Positions 9,396 to 21,956 of a stretch of DNA of 64,000 bases are shown piece by piece. This DNA comes from Gilliamella sp. Choc4-2 (GTDB taxonomy: Bacteria > Pseudomonadota > Gammaproteobacteria > Enterobacterales > Orbaceae): contig NZ_LZHG01000054.1 in NCBI RefSeq assembly GCF_001690355.1, positions 1 through 64,000 on the forward strand, written 5' to 3'. How positions within the stretch are numbered: the stretch's first letter is position 1; the number at the start of each line of letters is the position of its first letter. Under the pieces are notes generated by a model. The model had not been told where the DNA came from and made no database searches. It was given only the letters and a program-made list of their open reading frames with translations. The translations under genes were made by a program, and so were the position numbers.

Positions 9396-10727
9396 ATGTC
9401 TAATCGAAAATATTTTGGTACAGATGGAATTAGAGGTAAAGTTGGGCAGTATCCTATTACGCCTGACTTTGCGCTCAAATTAGGTTGGGCAGCTGGACGA
9501 GTTCTTGCTAAAGATGGTGTAAAAAAAGTATTAATCGGTAAAGATACCCGTATTTCTGGCTATATGCTTGAATCAGCACTAGAGGCAGGTTTTGCTTCAG
9601 CTGGTGTTGCCGCCGCCTTTACTGGACCAATGCCGACTCCTGCTATCGCTTATTTAACGCGAACATTTAGGGCTGATGCCGGCGTTGTTATTTCTGCATC
9701 ACACAATCCTTTTTATGATAATGGTATTAAATTTTTTTCAACGGAAGGGAAAAAACTTGATGATGCCATTGAATTAGAAATCGAAGCTCAGCTTGAAAAA
9801 GAGATTGACTGCGTCGAATCTAAACAACTTGGACGAGCAAGTCGCATAACCGATGCAGCAGGTCGTTATATCGAATTTTGTAAAAGTACTTTTAATCACG
9901 ATTTAAGTTTAGCAGGGCTTAAAATAGTTGTTGATTGTGCAAATGGTGCTACCTATCATATTGCGCCAAAAGTATTACGAGAGCTTGGCGCAAAAGTCAT
10001 TAAAATTGGTTGCGAACCTGATGGTGTAAATATTAATGAAAATTGTGGTGCTACTGATATAAGAGCTCTTGCTAAATGTGTTATTGATGAAAAAGCAGAT
10101 TTAGGTTTCGCCTTAGATGGTGATGGAGATCGCATCATTATGGTTGACCATAAAGGGAGAAAAATTGATGGTGATTTAATTATTTATATCATTGCACGAG
10201 AAGCATTAAGACAAGGACAATTAAAAGGTGGTGTCGTCGGAACGTTGATGAGCAATATGGGGCTTGAAATAGCACTTAAAAATCTTGGTATTCCATTTGT
10301 TAGATCAAACGTTGGTGATCGTTATGTCCTTGAAAAATTAATTGAAAAAAATTGGCGCTTAGGTGCTGAAAATTCTGGTCATGTATTATTATTAGATAAA
10401 ACCACAACCGGTGATGGCATTATAGCTGGTTTACAAGTTTTAACCGCCATGATCCGTAATGATATGTCTTTAGCTGATTTATGCAGTGGCATGACCATGC
10501 TGCCTCAAATATTAATTAATGTGCGATTTTCAGCAAAAGATGATCCTTTGATTAAACCAACGGTAAAATCAGCTATTGAACAAGCAGAAAAACAATTAGG
10601 TAACCAGGGGCGCGTTTTAATCCGTAAATCGGGAACAGAGCCTCTTATACGTGTTATGGTTGAAGGTATCGATGAACTTGAAGTACAAAAATTAGCTGAA
10701 TTTATCGCTACTGCTGTTAAAGCTTAA
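9396..10727 (+). CDS. glmM: Phosphoglucosamine mutase
   Basis: A 443-residue hexose-phosphate mutase that converts glucosamine-6-phosphate to glucosamine-1-phosphate for peptidoglycan and LPS. The phosphoserine is Ser102 in [13 protein letters not shown]. The metal loop is DGDGDRIIM, and the C-terminal phosphate-binding loop is [15 protein letters not shown] 9396 gives the exact family start [14 protein letters not shown], with an AGGA ribosome site 7 bases upstream. The ATG at 9384 would add four residues. The usual upstream folP and ftsH are not here; tyrA takes their place. Confidence 0.95.
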   Translation: MSNRKYFGTDGIRGKVGQYPITPDFALKLGWAAGRVLAKDGVKKVLIGKDTRISGYMLESALEAGFASAGVAAAFTGPMPTPAIAYLTRTFRADAGVVISASHNPFYDNGIKFFSTEGKKLDDAIELEIEAQLEKEIDCVESKQLGRASRITDAAGRYIEFCKSTFNHDLSLAGLKIVVDCANGATYHIAPKVLRELGAKVIKIGCEPDGVNINENCGATDIRALAKCVIDEKADLGFALDGDGDRIIMVDHKGRKIDGDLIIYIIAREALRQGQLKGGVVGTLMSNMGLEIALKNLGIPFVRSNVGDRYVLEKLIEKNWRLGAENSGHVLLLDKTTTGDGIIAGLQVLTAMIRNDMSLADLCSGMTMLPQILINVRFSAKDDPLIKPTVKSAIEQAEKQLGNQGRVLIRKSGTEPLIRVMVEGIDELEVQKLAEFIATAVKA

Positions 10728-10859
10728 AAAAGGATATATTTCTATCAGCTCATTGAGTGATTAATGGACTTTTTTTTCATAACGTAATGGGGTAAGTTAT
10801 GTACTCTTAACAAAAAATTAGTAAAAAGTGTCTAAATTCTTAATTTAGTTAATCAAAGG

Positions 10860-10890
10860 TTGACTTACTATAGGGATTTGGGTTTAAAAT
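10860..10890 (+). promoter_or_regulatory. Candidate promoter of the atp operon
   Basis: TTGACT at 10860-10865 is followed 17 bases later by TTTAAA (10883-10888), or 19 bases later by TAAAAT (10885-10890). This is the best sigma-70-like pair in the 257-base gap before atpB. It is read by eye only. Confidence 0.4.
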
Positions 10891-10917
10891 AGAAGCTTAT
10901 GGTTATTACAGCGATTG

Positions 10918-10940
10918 TTTATACCTTTTAAAGGTATAAA
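10918..10940. repeat. Perfect inverted repeat in the atp leader
   Basis: TTTATACCTTT (10918-10928), one T, then AAAGGTATAAA (10930-10940): an 11-bp perfect dyad just downstream of the candidate promoter and 44 bases before atpB. The centre is too tight for a stable RNA loop and no T run follows. A protein-binding operator is therefore more likely than a terminator. I do not recognise the binding factor. Confidence 0.5.
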
Positions 10941-10975
10941 ACATAAGTAATATTTTTATATTTAAGAATAGGTAA

Positions 10976-11767
<792 letters not shown>

Positions 11768-11789
11768 TTTCAATATTTTTTATAGTTAA

Positions 11790-12029
<240 letters not shown>

Positions 12030-12053
12030 TAATAATTTAAGAGGAATTGTCTC

Positions 12054-12524
12054 ATGAATATGAACGCAACTCTCCTCGGCCAAGCAATTACATTTGTATT
12101 ATTTGTTTGGTTCTGTATGAAGTTTGTTTGGCCTCCTGTTATTAGTGCAATTGAAAAACGCCAAAAAGAGATAGCAGATGGGCTTGCTTCAGCAGAAACA
12201 GCAAAAAAGGATTTGGAATTAGCCAAAGCAAATACATCTGACATAATGCAACAGGCTAAGGTTGAAGCTAATGCAATTATTGAGCAAGCGAATAAACGCA
12301 AAGCAATCATTCTTGAAGAAGCAAAACAAGAAGCTTCTCGCGAAAGAGAACGGATTGTTGCTCAAGGATTTGCCGAAGTAGAGGCTGAACGAAAACGAGT
12401 TAAAGAAGAGCTCAAACAGCAAGTGGCTACACTCGCAATTGCTGGTGCAGAAAAAATTATTCAACGTTCTGTTAATGAAGCCGCAAATAGCGACATCATT
12501 GATAAACTTGTAGCTGAACTATAA
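12054..12524 (+). CDS. atpF: ATP synthase subunit b
   Basis: 156 residues, as in E. coli. One N-terminal membrane helix (about 5-25) is followed by a long charged coiled coil, rich in Ala, Glu and Lys, that forms the peripheral stalk joining F0 to subunit delta. An AGAGGA ribosome site precedes the start, and the gene sits 24 bases after atpE. Confidence 0.95.
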   Translation: MNMNATLLGQAITFVLFVWFCMKFVWPPVISAIEKRQKEIADGLASAETAKKDLELAKANTSDIMQQAKVEANAIIEQANKRKAIILEEAKQEASRERERIVAQGFAEVEAERKRVKEELKQQVATLAIAGAEKIIQRSVNEAANSDIIDKLVAEL

Positions 12525-12537
12525 GGAGAATAGAGCA

Positions 12538-13071
12538 ATGGCTGACTTAATTACAATTGCTCGCCCTTATGCTAAAGCTGCTTTTGATTTTGCGATAGAA
12601 AAAAATAACATCGAATCATGGCATAAAATGTTAGTGTTAGCATCTAAAGTGAGCAAAGATGCTCAAATAAGAAGTGTTTTAGCATCTGACATGAAAGCTG
12701 ATTCAGTGGCTAACTTACTCATCAACATCTGTAAAGATGTGTTAGATGAGTTTAGCACTAACTTTATTAGGATTATGGCTGAAAACAAACGGTTATCGCT
12801 TCTTCCCGAAGTATTAATTTTGTTTGAGCAATATTGTTTAGAAAAAGAGGCCCAAGCAGATGTTGATGTTATTTCTGCCAATGAGCTAACCAATGAACAA
12901 CTTAATAAAATTTCTGTCGCTGTCGAAAAACGTTTATCACGAAAAGTAAAACTAAAATGTTATATAGATAAATCGCTCATTTCTGGTTTTATTATTCGTA
13001 CGGGCGATATGGTTATTGATAGTAGTATCAGAGGGCGTTTAAATCGTTTAAATGACGCTCTACAGTCTTAA
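12538..13071 (+). CDS. atpH: ATP synthase subunit delta
   Basis: A 177-residue OSCP/delta protein that links the b stalk to the top of the alpha3beta3 head. The family N-terminus ([15 protein letters not shown]) and the C-terminal block ([23 protein letters not shown]) are both clear. It lies 13 bases after atpF and has an AAGGAG ribosome site. Confidence 0.95.
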   Translation: MADLITIARPYAKAAFDFAIEKNNIESWHKMLVLASKVSKDAQIRSVLASDMKADSVANLLINICKDVLDEFSTNFIRIMAENKRLSLLPEVLILFEQYCLEKEAQADVDVISANELTNEQLNKISVAVEKRLSRKVKLKCYIDKSLISGFIIRTGDMVIDSSIRGRLNRLNDALQS

Positions 13072-13082
13072 GGGGACTGATA

Positions 13083-14624
13083 ATGCAGCTAAATTCAACT
13101 GAAATAAGTGAACTAATTAAAGAGCGAATAGCTCAGTTCAATATTGTGAGTGATGCTCACAATGAAGGAACTATCATATCTGTAAGTGATGGTATTCTTC
13201 GAATTTACGGATTAACCGATGTAATGCAAGGCGAAATGATTGCATTACCAGGGGGCCGATATGCAATGGCATTAAATCTTGAAAGAGATTCAGTCGGTGC
13301 AGTGGTCATGGGACCATACGAAGATTTGTCTGAAGGAATGAAAGTGCAATGTACTGGTCGTATTTTACAAGTTCCAGTCGGCGAAGGTTTATTAGGCCGT
13401 GTTATTAACACATTAGGTGAGCCAATTGATGGTAAGGGTTCGATTCAGCATGATGGCTTTTCACCAGTTGAAGTCGTTGCCCCTGGTGTTATCGAACGAA
13501 AATCTGTTGACCAAGCATTACAAACTGGTTATAAAGCCGTTGACTCAATGATTCCAATTGGACGTGGTCAGCGTGAACTTATCATTGGTGACCGTCAAAC
13601 GGGTAAAACAGCACTTGCTGTCGATGCAATTATCAACCAACGTGATTCAGGTGTAAAATGTATCTATGTCGCCATTGGTCAAAAACAATCGACCATTGCC
13701 AATGTTGTACGCAAACTTGAAGAGCATGGGGCACTTAAAAACACGATTGTGGTTGTGGCATCAGCGTCTGAATCAGCTGCACTACAATACTTAGCACCCT
13801 ATGCTGGTTGTGCAATGGGTGAGTACTTCCGTGACCGTGGTCAAGATGCGTTAATTGTTTATGATGATTTATCTAAACAAGCTGTTGCTTATCGCCAAAT
13901 TTCGTTATTACTTCGTCGCCCACCTGGACGTGAAGCTTATCCTGGCGATGTATTTTATCTTCATTCTCGTTTACTTGAACGTGCAGCTCGTGTTAATGAG
14001 ACCTATGTTGAAGAGTACACTAAAGGTGAAGTTAAAGGGAAAACTGGCTCATTAACAGCATTACCAATTATTGAAACGCAGGCTGGTGACGTTTCAGCAT
14101 TCGTACCAACTAACGTAATTTCGATTACTGATGGTCAGATTTTCCTTGAAACTAGCCTATTTAATTCAGGTATCCGCCCTGCGGTTAACCCTGGTATTTC
14201 GGTTTCACGTGTGGGTGGTGCAGCACAAACTAAGATAATGAAAAAATTATCAGGTGGTATTCGTACTGCGCTTGCTCAGTATCGTGAATTAGCTGCGTTT
14301 TCTCAGTTTGCATCAGATTTAGATGAAGCAACAAGAAACCAATTAAGTCACGGCGAAAAAGTAACAGAATTGTTAAAACAAAAACAATACTCACCTATGA
14401 CTGTTGCTGAGCAATCTATTGTACTTTATGCTGCTGAGCGAGGTTACCTTGAAGATGTAGAATTGGCTAAAGTATTACCGTTTGAAACAGCACTACTTGC
14501 TTATGCTCATAGTCAATATGCTGATTTTATCAAATTAATCGATGAAACTGGCAATTACAATGATGAGATTGAAACTAAGCTAAAAGAATTACTTGAAAGC
14601 TTTAAATCAACTCAAACATGGTAA
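13083..14624 (+). CDS. atpA: ATP synthase subunit alpha
   Basis: 513 residues, as in E. coli. This non-catalytic nucleotide-binding subunit of F1 has a beta-barrel N-terminus, a Walker A loop GDRQTGKTA near residue 170, the signature [17 protein letters not shown] and a helical C-terminal domain. Three copies alternate with beta in the F1 head. It sits between atpH and atpG with short gaps. Confidence 0.97.
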   Translation: MQLNSTEISELIKERIAQFNIVSDAHNEGTIISVSDGILRIYGLTDVMQGEMIALPGGRYAMALNLERDSVGAVVMGPYEDLSEGMKVQCTGRILQVPVGEGLLGRVINTLGEPIDGKGSIQHDGFSPVEVVAPGVIERKSVDQALQTGYKAVDSMIPIGRGQRELIIGDRQTGKTALAVDAIINQRDSGVKCIYVAIGQKQSTIANVVRKLEEHGALKNTIVVVASASESAALQYLAPYAGCAMGEYFRDRGQDALIVYDDLSKQAVAYRQISLLLRRPPGREAYPGDVFYLHSRLLERAARVNETYVEEYTKGEVKGKTGSLTALPIIETQAGDVSAFVPTNVISITDGQIFLETSLFNSGIRPAVNPGISVSRVGGAAQTKIMKKLSGGIRTALAQYRELAAFSQFASDLDEATRNQLSHGEKVTELLKQKQYSPMTVAEQSIVLYAAERGYLEDVELAKVLPFETALLAYAHSQYADFIKLIDETGNYNDEIETKLKELLESFKSTQTW

Positions 14625-14638
14625 GGGTGAGGTAGAAA

Positions 14639-15508
14639 ATGGCTAATGCAAAAGAGATTAGAACAAAAATTGCCAGTATCCAAAGTACGCAAAAAATCAC
14701 TAAAGCAATGGAAATGGTTGCTAATTCTAAAATGCGTAAAACGCAAGATAGAATGGCTGCTAGTCGACCATATGCTGAAATGATTCGTGAAGTAATTGGA
14801 CATTTAGCGTTAGCTCAGATAGGAACCAGACATTCTTATTTAGAAGAAAGAGATGTGAAAAGAGTTGGCTATCTTATTATTTCAACCGATCGTGGTTTAT
14901 GTGGTGGTTTAAATATTAATCTTTTTAAAACTGTCGTTGCTGATATGTCAACATGGCAGGAAGAGGGTGTTGAAACTGATGTGGCTTTAATTGGTTCTCG
15001 AGGTGTTTCATTCTTTTCATCTGTAAAAACGAACATCTTAACTCAAGTAACTAACTTAGGGGACGAACCAAATTTATCTGATTTAATTGGTCCAGTAAAA
15101 ACAATGCTTGAAGCATATGACAACGGAAAAATTGATAGATTATATATTGTTACCAATAGATTTATTAATACCATGTCACAAAAGCCAACAATACAGCAGT
15201 TATTACCATTACCACATTCAGAAGATAAAAAACTTAATGCTTCATCATGGGATTATATTTATGAGCCGGATGCTAAATCACTATTAGATGTAATTTTACG
15301 TCGCTATATTGAATCACAAGTTTATCAAGCTGTGGTTGAAAATCTAGCGAGTGAACAAGCAGCAAGAATGGTGGCTATGAAAGCGGCAACCGATAACGGT
15401 GCAAACTTAATCAATGAATTACAAATTGCGTATAACAAAGCACGTCAAGGTGCAATTACCAATGAGTTGATTGATATTGTATCTGGTGCAGCCGCTGTTT
15501 CTGGTTAA
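14639..15508 (+). CDS. atpG: ATP synthase subunit gamma
   Basis: A 289-residue central-shaft subunit. The N- and C-terminal helices form the coiled-coil rotor ([25 protein letters not shown].. and ..[21 protein letters not shown]). The Rossmann-like middle includes [11 protein letters not shown]. It couples c-ring rotation to catalysis in beta. Length is close to E. coli (287). Confidence 0.96.
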   Translation: MANAKEIRTKIASIQSTQKITKAMEMVANSKMRKTQDRMAASRPYAEMIREVIGHLALAQIGTRHSYLEERDVKRVGYLIISTDRGLCGGLNINLFKTVVADMSTWQEEGVETDVALIGSRGVSFFSSVKTNILTQVTNLGDEPNLSDLIGPVKTMLEAYDNGKIDRLYIVTNRFINTMSQKPTIQQLLPLPHSEDKKLNASSWDYIYEPDAKSLLDVILRRYIESQVYQAVVENLASEQAARMVAMKAATDNGANLINELQIAYNKARQGAITNELIDIVSGAAAVSG

Positions 15509-15530
15509 TGCTAAATATATTGGCTTATAG

Positions 15531-16940
<1,410 letters not shown>

Positions 16941-16981
16941 GAGATTCATCGAACGAAGATCATATTAATGGAGATCGTATT

Positions 16982-17407
16982 ATGGCACTAACTTCCTATC
17001 GATTAGAAGTTGTTAGTGCTGAATCTCACCTGTTTTCGGGTGATGTTCAGCGAATCAGAGTCACAGGTAAAGAAGGTGAACTTGGGATTTATCCTGGCCA
17101 TACCCCTTTACTCACAGCCATAAAACCAGGCATGGTTGGCATTGTGAAAGCGAATGGTGAAGAAGAGTTTATTTATCTATCTGGCGGCATCTTAGAAGTA
17201 CAACCTAACATCGTAACTATCTTGGCAGATACCGCAATTCGTGGTGAAGATTTAGATGAAGCAAGAGCACAAGAAGCAGTAAGACAAGCACAAGAACATA
17301 TTAATCATCCAAGCGGTGATATGTCATTTGCACAAGCGTCTGCCGAATTATCTAAAGCCTTGGCAAAAATTCGCGTTATCGAATTAACACGCCGTATTGG
17401 TCAATAA
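16982..17407 (+). CDS. atpC: ATP synthase subunit epsilon
   Basis: 141 residues. The N-terminal beta sandwich (about 1-85, with [19 protein letters not shown]) is followed by two C-terminal helices that can rise and inhibit ATP hydrolysis. It is the last gene of the operon, followed by a clear terminator. Confidence 0.95.
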   Translation: MALTSYRLEVVSAESHLFSGDVQRIRVTGKEGELGIYPGHTPLLTAIKPGMVGIVKANGEEEFIYLSGGILEVQPNIVTILADTAIRGEDLDEARAQEAVRQAQEHINHPSGDMSFAQASAELSKALAKIRVIELTRRIGQ

Positions 17408-17439
17408 TCGACTGTTTTTCAAGAGCAGAAAAATTACCG

Positions 17440-17470
17440 GGCTACAAAGTTTGTTTTGTAGCCTTTTTTA
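17440..17470 (+). terminator. Terminator of the atp operon
   Basis: A 9-bp stem GGCTACAAA/TTTGTAGCC (17440-17448 with 17455-17463) is followed by six T. It lies 33 bases after the atpC stop. Confidence 0.9.
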
Positions 17471-17659
17471 ATTCAAATGAACTATTATTAAAATTAATAA
17501 ATAGTTGGTCTTGTTTGTTACTTAACTATTACAAATCAAACATAAATTCTTCGATACTATTAATATGAGCTATAATTTTTTATTTAAAATAAGAGTCACT
17601 AGATTTATTCATGAGTATTAGAGATAATTTTAGATAATTTTATCGTAATTAATGTTGCT

Positions 17660-20600
17660 ATGTTTACTATTTATCATTCAAATCAAATCGAGCTTCTTAA
17701 ATCATTAGTGAGTGAATTGATGCAAAGACAGCCATTAGAAGATGTATTTACATCGGATATGGTGATTGTACAAAGCCAAGGTATGGCACAATGGTTGCAA
17801 ATTGCGTTGGCTGATGAAATAGGCATTTCTGCAAATATTAACTTCCCTTTTCCTACACAATTTATTTGGCAACTTTATCAAGTCTTGTTACCCAATGCAC
17901 CAATTGAAAATAATTATAGTGTTGAAACAATGAGTTGGCGCTTGTATTATCTGCTTCCACAGCTTATTGAACAAAAAGAATTTAGTTCACTCAAGTTTTA
18001 TTTGAATGTTGACAAAACAGATAGAAAACTATATCAACTGGCAACACGTATTGCCCGTTTATTTGACCAATATTTAGTTTATCGCTCCGATTGGTTAGTA
18101 AGATGGGAAGCTAATCAAACAGTAGCTGAGTTAAATCATCATTCTGATGAAACGTGGCAAGCGGAGTTGTGGCGTAAACTTATATCAATTAGCCAACCTT
18201 ATCATCGAGCAAATATTTATCAACAAATGCTTAAAATTTTACAAGATGATAGATTGGATCGTACGCAATTAAAGCACTTACCAAAGCGTGTTTTTATTTT
18301 CGGTATATCTTCACTCCCTCCTATTTATTTATCATTGCTTGCGGCTCTTGGAAAACATATTGATGTTCATTTGATGTTTAATAACCCCTGTAAATGGTAT
18401 TGGGGAGATATTATTGAAAAGCAATTATCAGATTTACAAAGTACGCCTGATAAAATTCCCAATCCGCTATTAACATCGTGGGGAAAATTAGGTCGAGATA
18501 ATCTATTTTTACTACAAGACGTTAGCCATAAGCAAGATATTGAAGCCTTTGTTGATCAAGATCGCTTTTGCCTGTTACATGCAATTCAACAAGATATTTT
18601 GGAACTTTATCAAAGTGATTCTTGTAATAAACAAATTTTACCTGCGGATCAATCGATTTCATTTCATGCTTGCCATAGTGAACTACGTGAAGTTGAAGTA
18701 TTATATGATTATCTGTTGTCCATTTTTGATGCCAACTCTGAGCTTGAATTACGTGATTGTATTGTAATGGTTTCAGATATAGACCGTTACGTACCTTATA
18801 TTCGCGCTGTTTTTGGTAATGCAACTGGCCAACGTTATTTACCTTTTACCATTTCTGACCAAAAAGCACGGAATATTGATCCTATTGTGCAAGGATTCTT
18901 CGCTATTTTAAACTTTCCGTACAGTAGATTTACGTCAGAAGAGCTATTTAATTTGTTAGAAATTCCAGCTATTGCTGAAAAGTTTGCCATTAATGAATCA
19001 CAGTTAACTCTTTTACGAACTTGGATTATTGAATCGGGTATTCGTTTTGGGCTTGAAAGTACGCATAGCTGGTTATTTGGCTTAGGGCGCTTATTGCTTG
19101 GTTATACGATGAGCAGTGAGCAAGGAGCTTGGCAACAAATATTACCATATGATGGTGCAACAGGTTTAGATGCCGAATTAATTGGTAAGTTAGCTGAGTT
19201 TGTTAGTGTTGTGAGCAAATGGTTAGCAATCTTAAGTGAAGAAAAACCATTAATTGAATGGCAAAGTTGTGTCTTTGAATTAATGAATGATTTTTTTGCG
19301 AGTAATCCACAGCGTGAATCTATTTTGTTAATGCTCGAAGAAGAGTGGCAAAAATTGATTAATAGTGGGATGGTGGCCAATTATACGGATAATATCTCTA
19401 TCACTATTTTGCATGATGCTATGCAATCACGCTTAGAACAAAATCATTTAGTACACCGTTTTTTAATCGGTAAAATAAACTTTTGTACTATGATGCCAAT
19501 GCGCTCTATTCCATTTAAAGTTGTTTGTTTATTGGGTATGAATGATGGCGATTATCCAAGAACATCACTACCACTTGATTTTGATCTTATTGCCCATCAT
19601 CCAAGGCGAGGTGATCGTAGTCGTCGTAATGATGATCGCTACCTTTTTTTAGAAGCTATTTTATCGGCGCAAAACCTGCTTTATATTAGCTATATTGGTC
19701 GAGATATAAAAGATAATAGTGAACGTTATCCGTCAATACTCGTTGATGAACTTTGGGAATATATTGCTCAATATTATAACATTCCTGTAAACCAGGTTGA
19801 TAACATTAATAACAACTTAGATTTTTTACGGATAAACCATACACGCACACCATTTAATCCCCTAAACTTTTTACAAAATCCAAAAAGTTATGCCGATGAA
19901 TGGTTACCAGCTGCATTACAACAAGGAAAAGAGCAAGACTTTATTAGTAAAATACCCGCTATCAGTGTCGATAATATCAGTCTTGATGAATTAAAACGAT
20001 TTTACCAACACCCAATTAGACTATTTTTACAAAAGCGTTTTAATTTTTATCTTAACTATCTTGACGATACGTTACCAGATGCGGAGAACTTTAATCTTGA
20101 TAGTTTACAGCGTTACCAATTGAATTTGCAGATTTTAAATCAACTTATTGCCAAAGATCCTCAACAATCAGATGATTTATATCAACGCTTAGCACTAACT
20201 GGTGACTTACCTGACGGTGCATTTGGTCAGATTATTTACCATGAGCAAAATGAAACAATGCAATTATTAGCTAATAAAATCTGCCAAGAACGCTTGGATA
20301 TGACAACACAAGAAGTTAATTTAACCATTTCATCCAATGATCAACATTACCAATTACAAGGTTGGTTAACTCACATTCAAGACGATGGTATATTGACATG
20401 GCGACCATCAAAGCTTTCGATTCGCAATGGTATTTCGTTGTGGATTGATCATTTGGTTTATTGCATTTTAAATCCTGATAAAATTGACAGTCAAAGTCGT
20501 ATGTATGGTCGGGAAGATAATGAATGGCGATTTTCACATTTAAATGCAGATCTAGCCTTAACTATATTAACTAATTTAGTTGAAGGCTATTTGCAGGGTA

Positions 20601-20869
20601 TCAATGAACCATTATTAATGCCATTAAAAAGTTCGTGGAGTTGGCTAATTGCAGCTTATGACAAGAAAACAGGTCAGATTATCGCTAGTGAAAGAGCTAT
20701 CAATCAACTTTTAAATTCATGGCAAGGAGGATTTAACCAATCCGCCGAGTGTGACAGTTATTATACTCGTCTTTATCCTGAGTTAACCGATACACTGATT
20801 GAACAAATTATATTTACCGCTGAGCGATTTTTATTACCAATTTTATTACATCAAACAACAGTAGAATAA
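17660..20869 (+). CDS. recC: RecBCD enzyme subunit RecC
   Basis: A 1069-residue homologue of E. coli RecC (1122) that can be followed along the whole protein. The start is YHSNQIELL and VQSQGMAQWLQIALADEIGI. The middle holds LASWGKLGRD-like NPLLTSWGKLGRDNLFLL, MPMRSIPFKVVCLLGMNDGDYPR and RGDRSRRNDDRYLFLEAIL. The C-terminal part contains ALTGDLPDGAFGQI. RecC is an inactive helicase/nuclease fold that recognises Chi and splits the strands for RecB and RecD. In E. coli it heads recC-ptrA-recB-recD; here yjjV follows by 8 bases, so recB and recD must lie elsewhere or be missing. Confidence 0.95.
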   Translation: MFTIYHSNQIELLKSLVSELMQRQPLEDVFTSDMVIVQSQGMAQWLQIALADEIGISANINFPFPTQFIWQLYQVLLPNAPIENNYSVETMSWRLYYLLPQLIEQKEFSSLKFYLNVDKTDRKLYQLATRIARLFDQYLVYRSDWLVRWEANQTVAELNHHSDETWQAELWRKLISISQPYHRANIYQQMLKILQDDRLDRTQLKHLPKRVFIFGISSLPPIYLSLLAALGKHIDVHLMFNNPCKWYWGDIIEKQLSDLQSTPDKIPNPLLTSWGKLGRDNLFLLQDVSHKQDIEAFVDQDRFCLLHAIQQDILELYQSDSCNKQILPADQSISFHACHSELREVEVLYDYLLSIFDANSELELRDCIVMVSDIDRYVPYIRAVFGNATGQRYLPFTISDQKARNIDPIVQGFFAILNFPYSRFTSEELFNLLEIPAIAEKFAINESQLTLLRTWIIESGIRFGLESTHSWLFGLGRLLLGYTMSSEQGAWQQILPYDGATGLDAELIGKLAEFVSVVSKWLAILSEEKPLIEWQSCVFELMNDFFASNPQRESILLMLEEEWQKLINSGMVANYTDNISITILHDAMQSRLEQNHLVHRFLIGKINFCTMMPMRSIPFKVVCLLGMNDGDYPRTSLPLDFDLIAHHPRRGDRSRRNDDRYLFLEAILSAQNLLYISYIGRDIKDNSERYPSILVDELWEYIAQYYNIPVNQVDNINNNLDFLRINHTRTPFNPLNFLQNPKSYADEWLPAALQQGKEQDFISKIPAISVDNISLDELKRFYQHPIRLFLQKRFNFYLNYLDDTLPDAENFNLDSLQRYQLNLQILNQLIAKDPQQSDDLYQRLALTGDLPDGAFGQIIYHEQNETMQLLANKICQERLDMTTQEVNLTISSNDQHYQLQGWLTHIQDDGILTWRPSKLSIRNGISLWIDHLVYCILNPDKIDSQSRMYGREDNEWRFSHLNADLALTILTNLVEGYLQGINEPLLMPLKSSWSWLIAAYDKKTGQIIASERAINQLLNSWQGGFNQSAECDSYYTRLYPELTDTLIEQIIFTAERFLLPILLHQTTVE

Positions 20870-20877
20870 GAGGCATT

Positions 20878-21666
20878 ATGTTTATTGATACACATTGTCA
20901 TTTTGATTTTCCGCCTTTTACTGAATTTTTGGTTGATTCAATAAATAAGATTCGCCAAGTGGGTATTGTTGGGTTAATTATACCCACAGTTAGTGCTAAC
21001 TATTTTGATACTGTTTTACAACTTACGAATAATTACCATGAACTTTATGCCGCTTTGGGATTACATCCTATCTACCAACATACTATGGCTGATTTAGAAC
21101 TATTAACCAATAGTGTTAAAACAAAACCTAAAAAATTAGTTGCCATTGGAGAAATCGGGCTCGATCGCTACGATTTAAGTATCGATTGGCAACAACAATT
21201 ATTATTTTTTAGGTCGCAATTAACACTTGCCAAACAGTTTGATTTACCCGTTTTAATACATTCACGCAAAGCGCACGATATTATGTACCGCGAATTACAC
21301 AAGGCCAACTTACCTTGTCGCGGTGTAATACATGGTTTTTCAGGTAGTTATCAACAAGCCATGCAATTTGTTAAGCTGGGTTATTATATTGGTGTAGGTG
21401 GCGTAATTAGTTATGAACGTGCGAATAAAACTCGCAATACAATTGCTCAATTACCGCTTGACAGTCTAGTGCTTGAAACAGATGCACCCGATATGCCACT
21501 AAGTGGGCGCCAAGGACAACCAAACCGTCCTGAATACATTACTGCGGTTTTTAAGATTTTAACACAATTACGCAATGAGCCACCAGATTACATACTTAAT
21601 ACAATTTTAACAAACACCTTAATGTTATTTAGCAGAATTAATAATATAAAAAAAACAAAAAATTAA
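20878..21666 (+). CDS. yjjV: TatD-family metal-dependent hydrolase YjjV
   Basis: A 262-residue TIM-barrel hydrolase of the TatD DNase family, closest to E. coli YjjV. Metal-binding motifs are DTHCHFDFPPF at the start, VAIGEIGLDRYD, LPVLIHSRKAHD, VIHGFSGS and LVLETDAPDMPLSG. Family members act as 3' exonucleases or AP-site nucleases on DNA; the precise substrate of YjjV is not settled. It follows recC closely with an AGAGGC ribosome site, so the two are probably cotranscribed. The C-terminus is a lysine-rich tail. Confidence 0.9.
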   Translation: MFIDTHCHFDFPPFTEFLVDSINKIRQVGIVGLIIPTVSANYFDTVLQLTNNYHELYAALGLHPIYQHTMADLELLTNSVKTKPKKLVAIGEIGLDRYDLSIDWQQQLLFFRSQLTLAKQFDLPVLIHSRKAHDIMYRELHKANLPCRGVIHGFSGSYQQAMQFVKLGYYIGVGGVISYERANKTRNTIAQLPLDSLVLETDAPDMPLSGRQGQPNRPEYITAVFKILTQLRNEPPDYILNTILTNTLMLFSRINNIKKTKN

Positions 21667-21956
21667 TATAATTCTACAATCATTACAGAATTGTTTTATT
21701 AACCTCATAGAAAATTTATTATATCTGTTTTTATCGGATCTAACTGCTGACGTGTTTTCAGTTTGGCGCAGTGTTTGTGGCTTGCTCTATGCTAACTACT
21801 GGTAAGGTAACGCTGTAAAAATAAGAAAAAACCAATAATTGATAAATAATATTGTAAAATAGTATTTATTATAGCTTCTATCAAACACAACCTAAGTAGG
21901 ATAGCTTAATTTTTAGTGCTTACCCTGCATTTAAATTAATTTCAGGCTAGATTAAA

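Noticed and set aside
18522..18824. A 100-codon open frame on the minus strand inside recC
   Set aside because: The plus-strand frame is full-length RecC. The minus frame has no family resemblance and is a shadow.
21735..21820. A GC-richer patch before mdtD that can be read as a short peptide in two frames
   Set aside because: Neither frame has a start with a ribosome site or a known family match. It is left as part of the promoter region.
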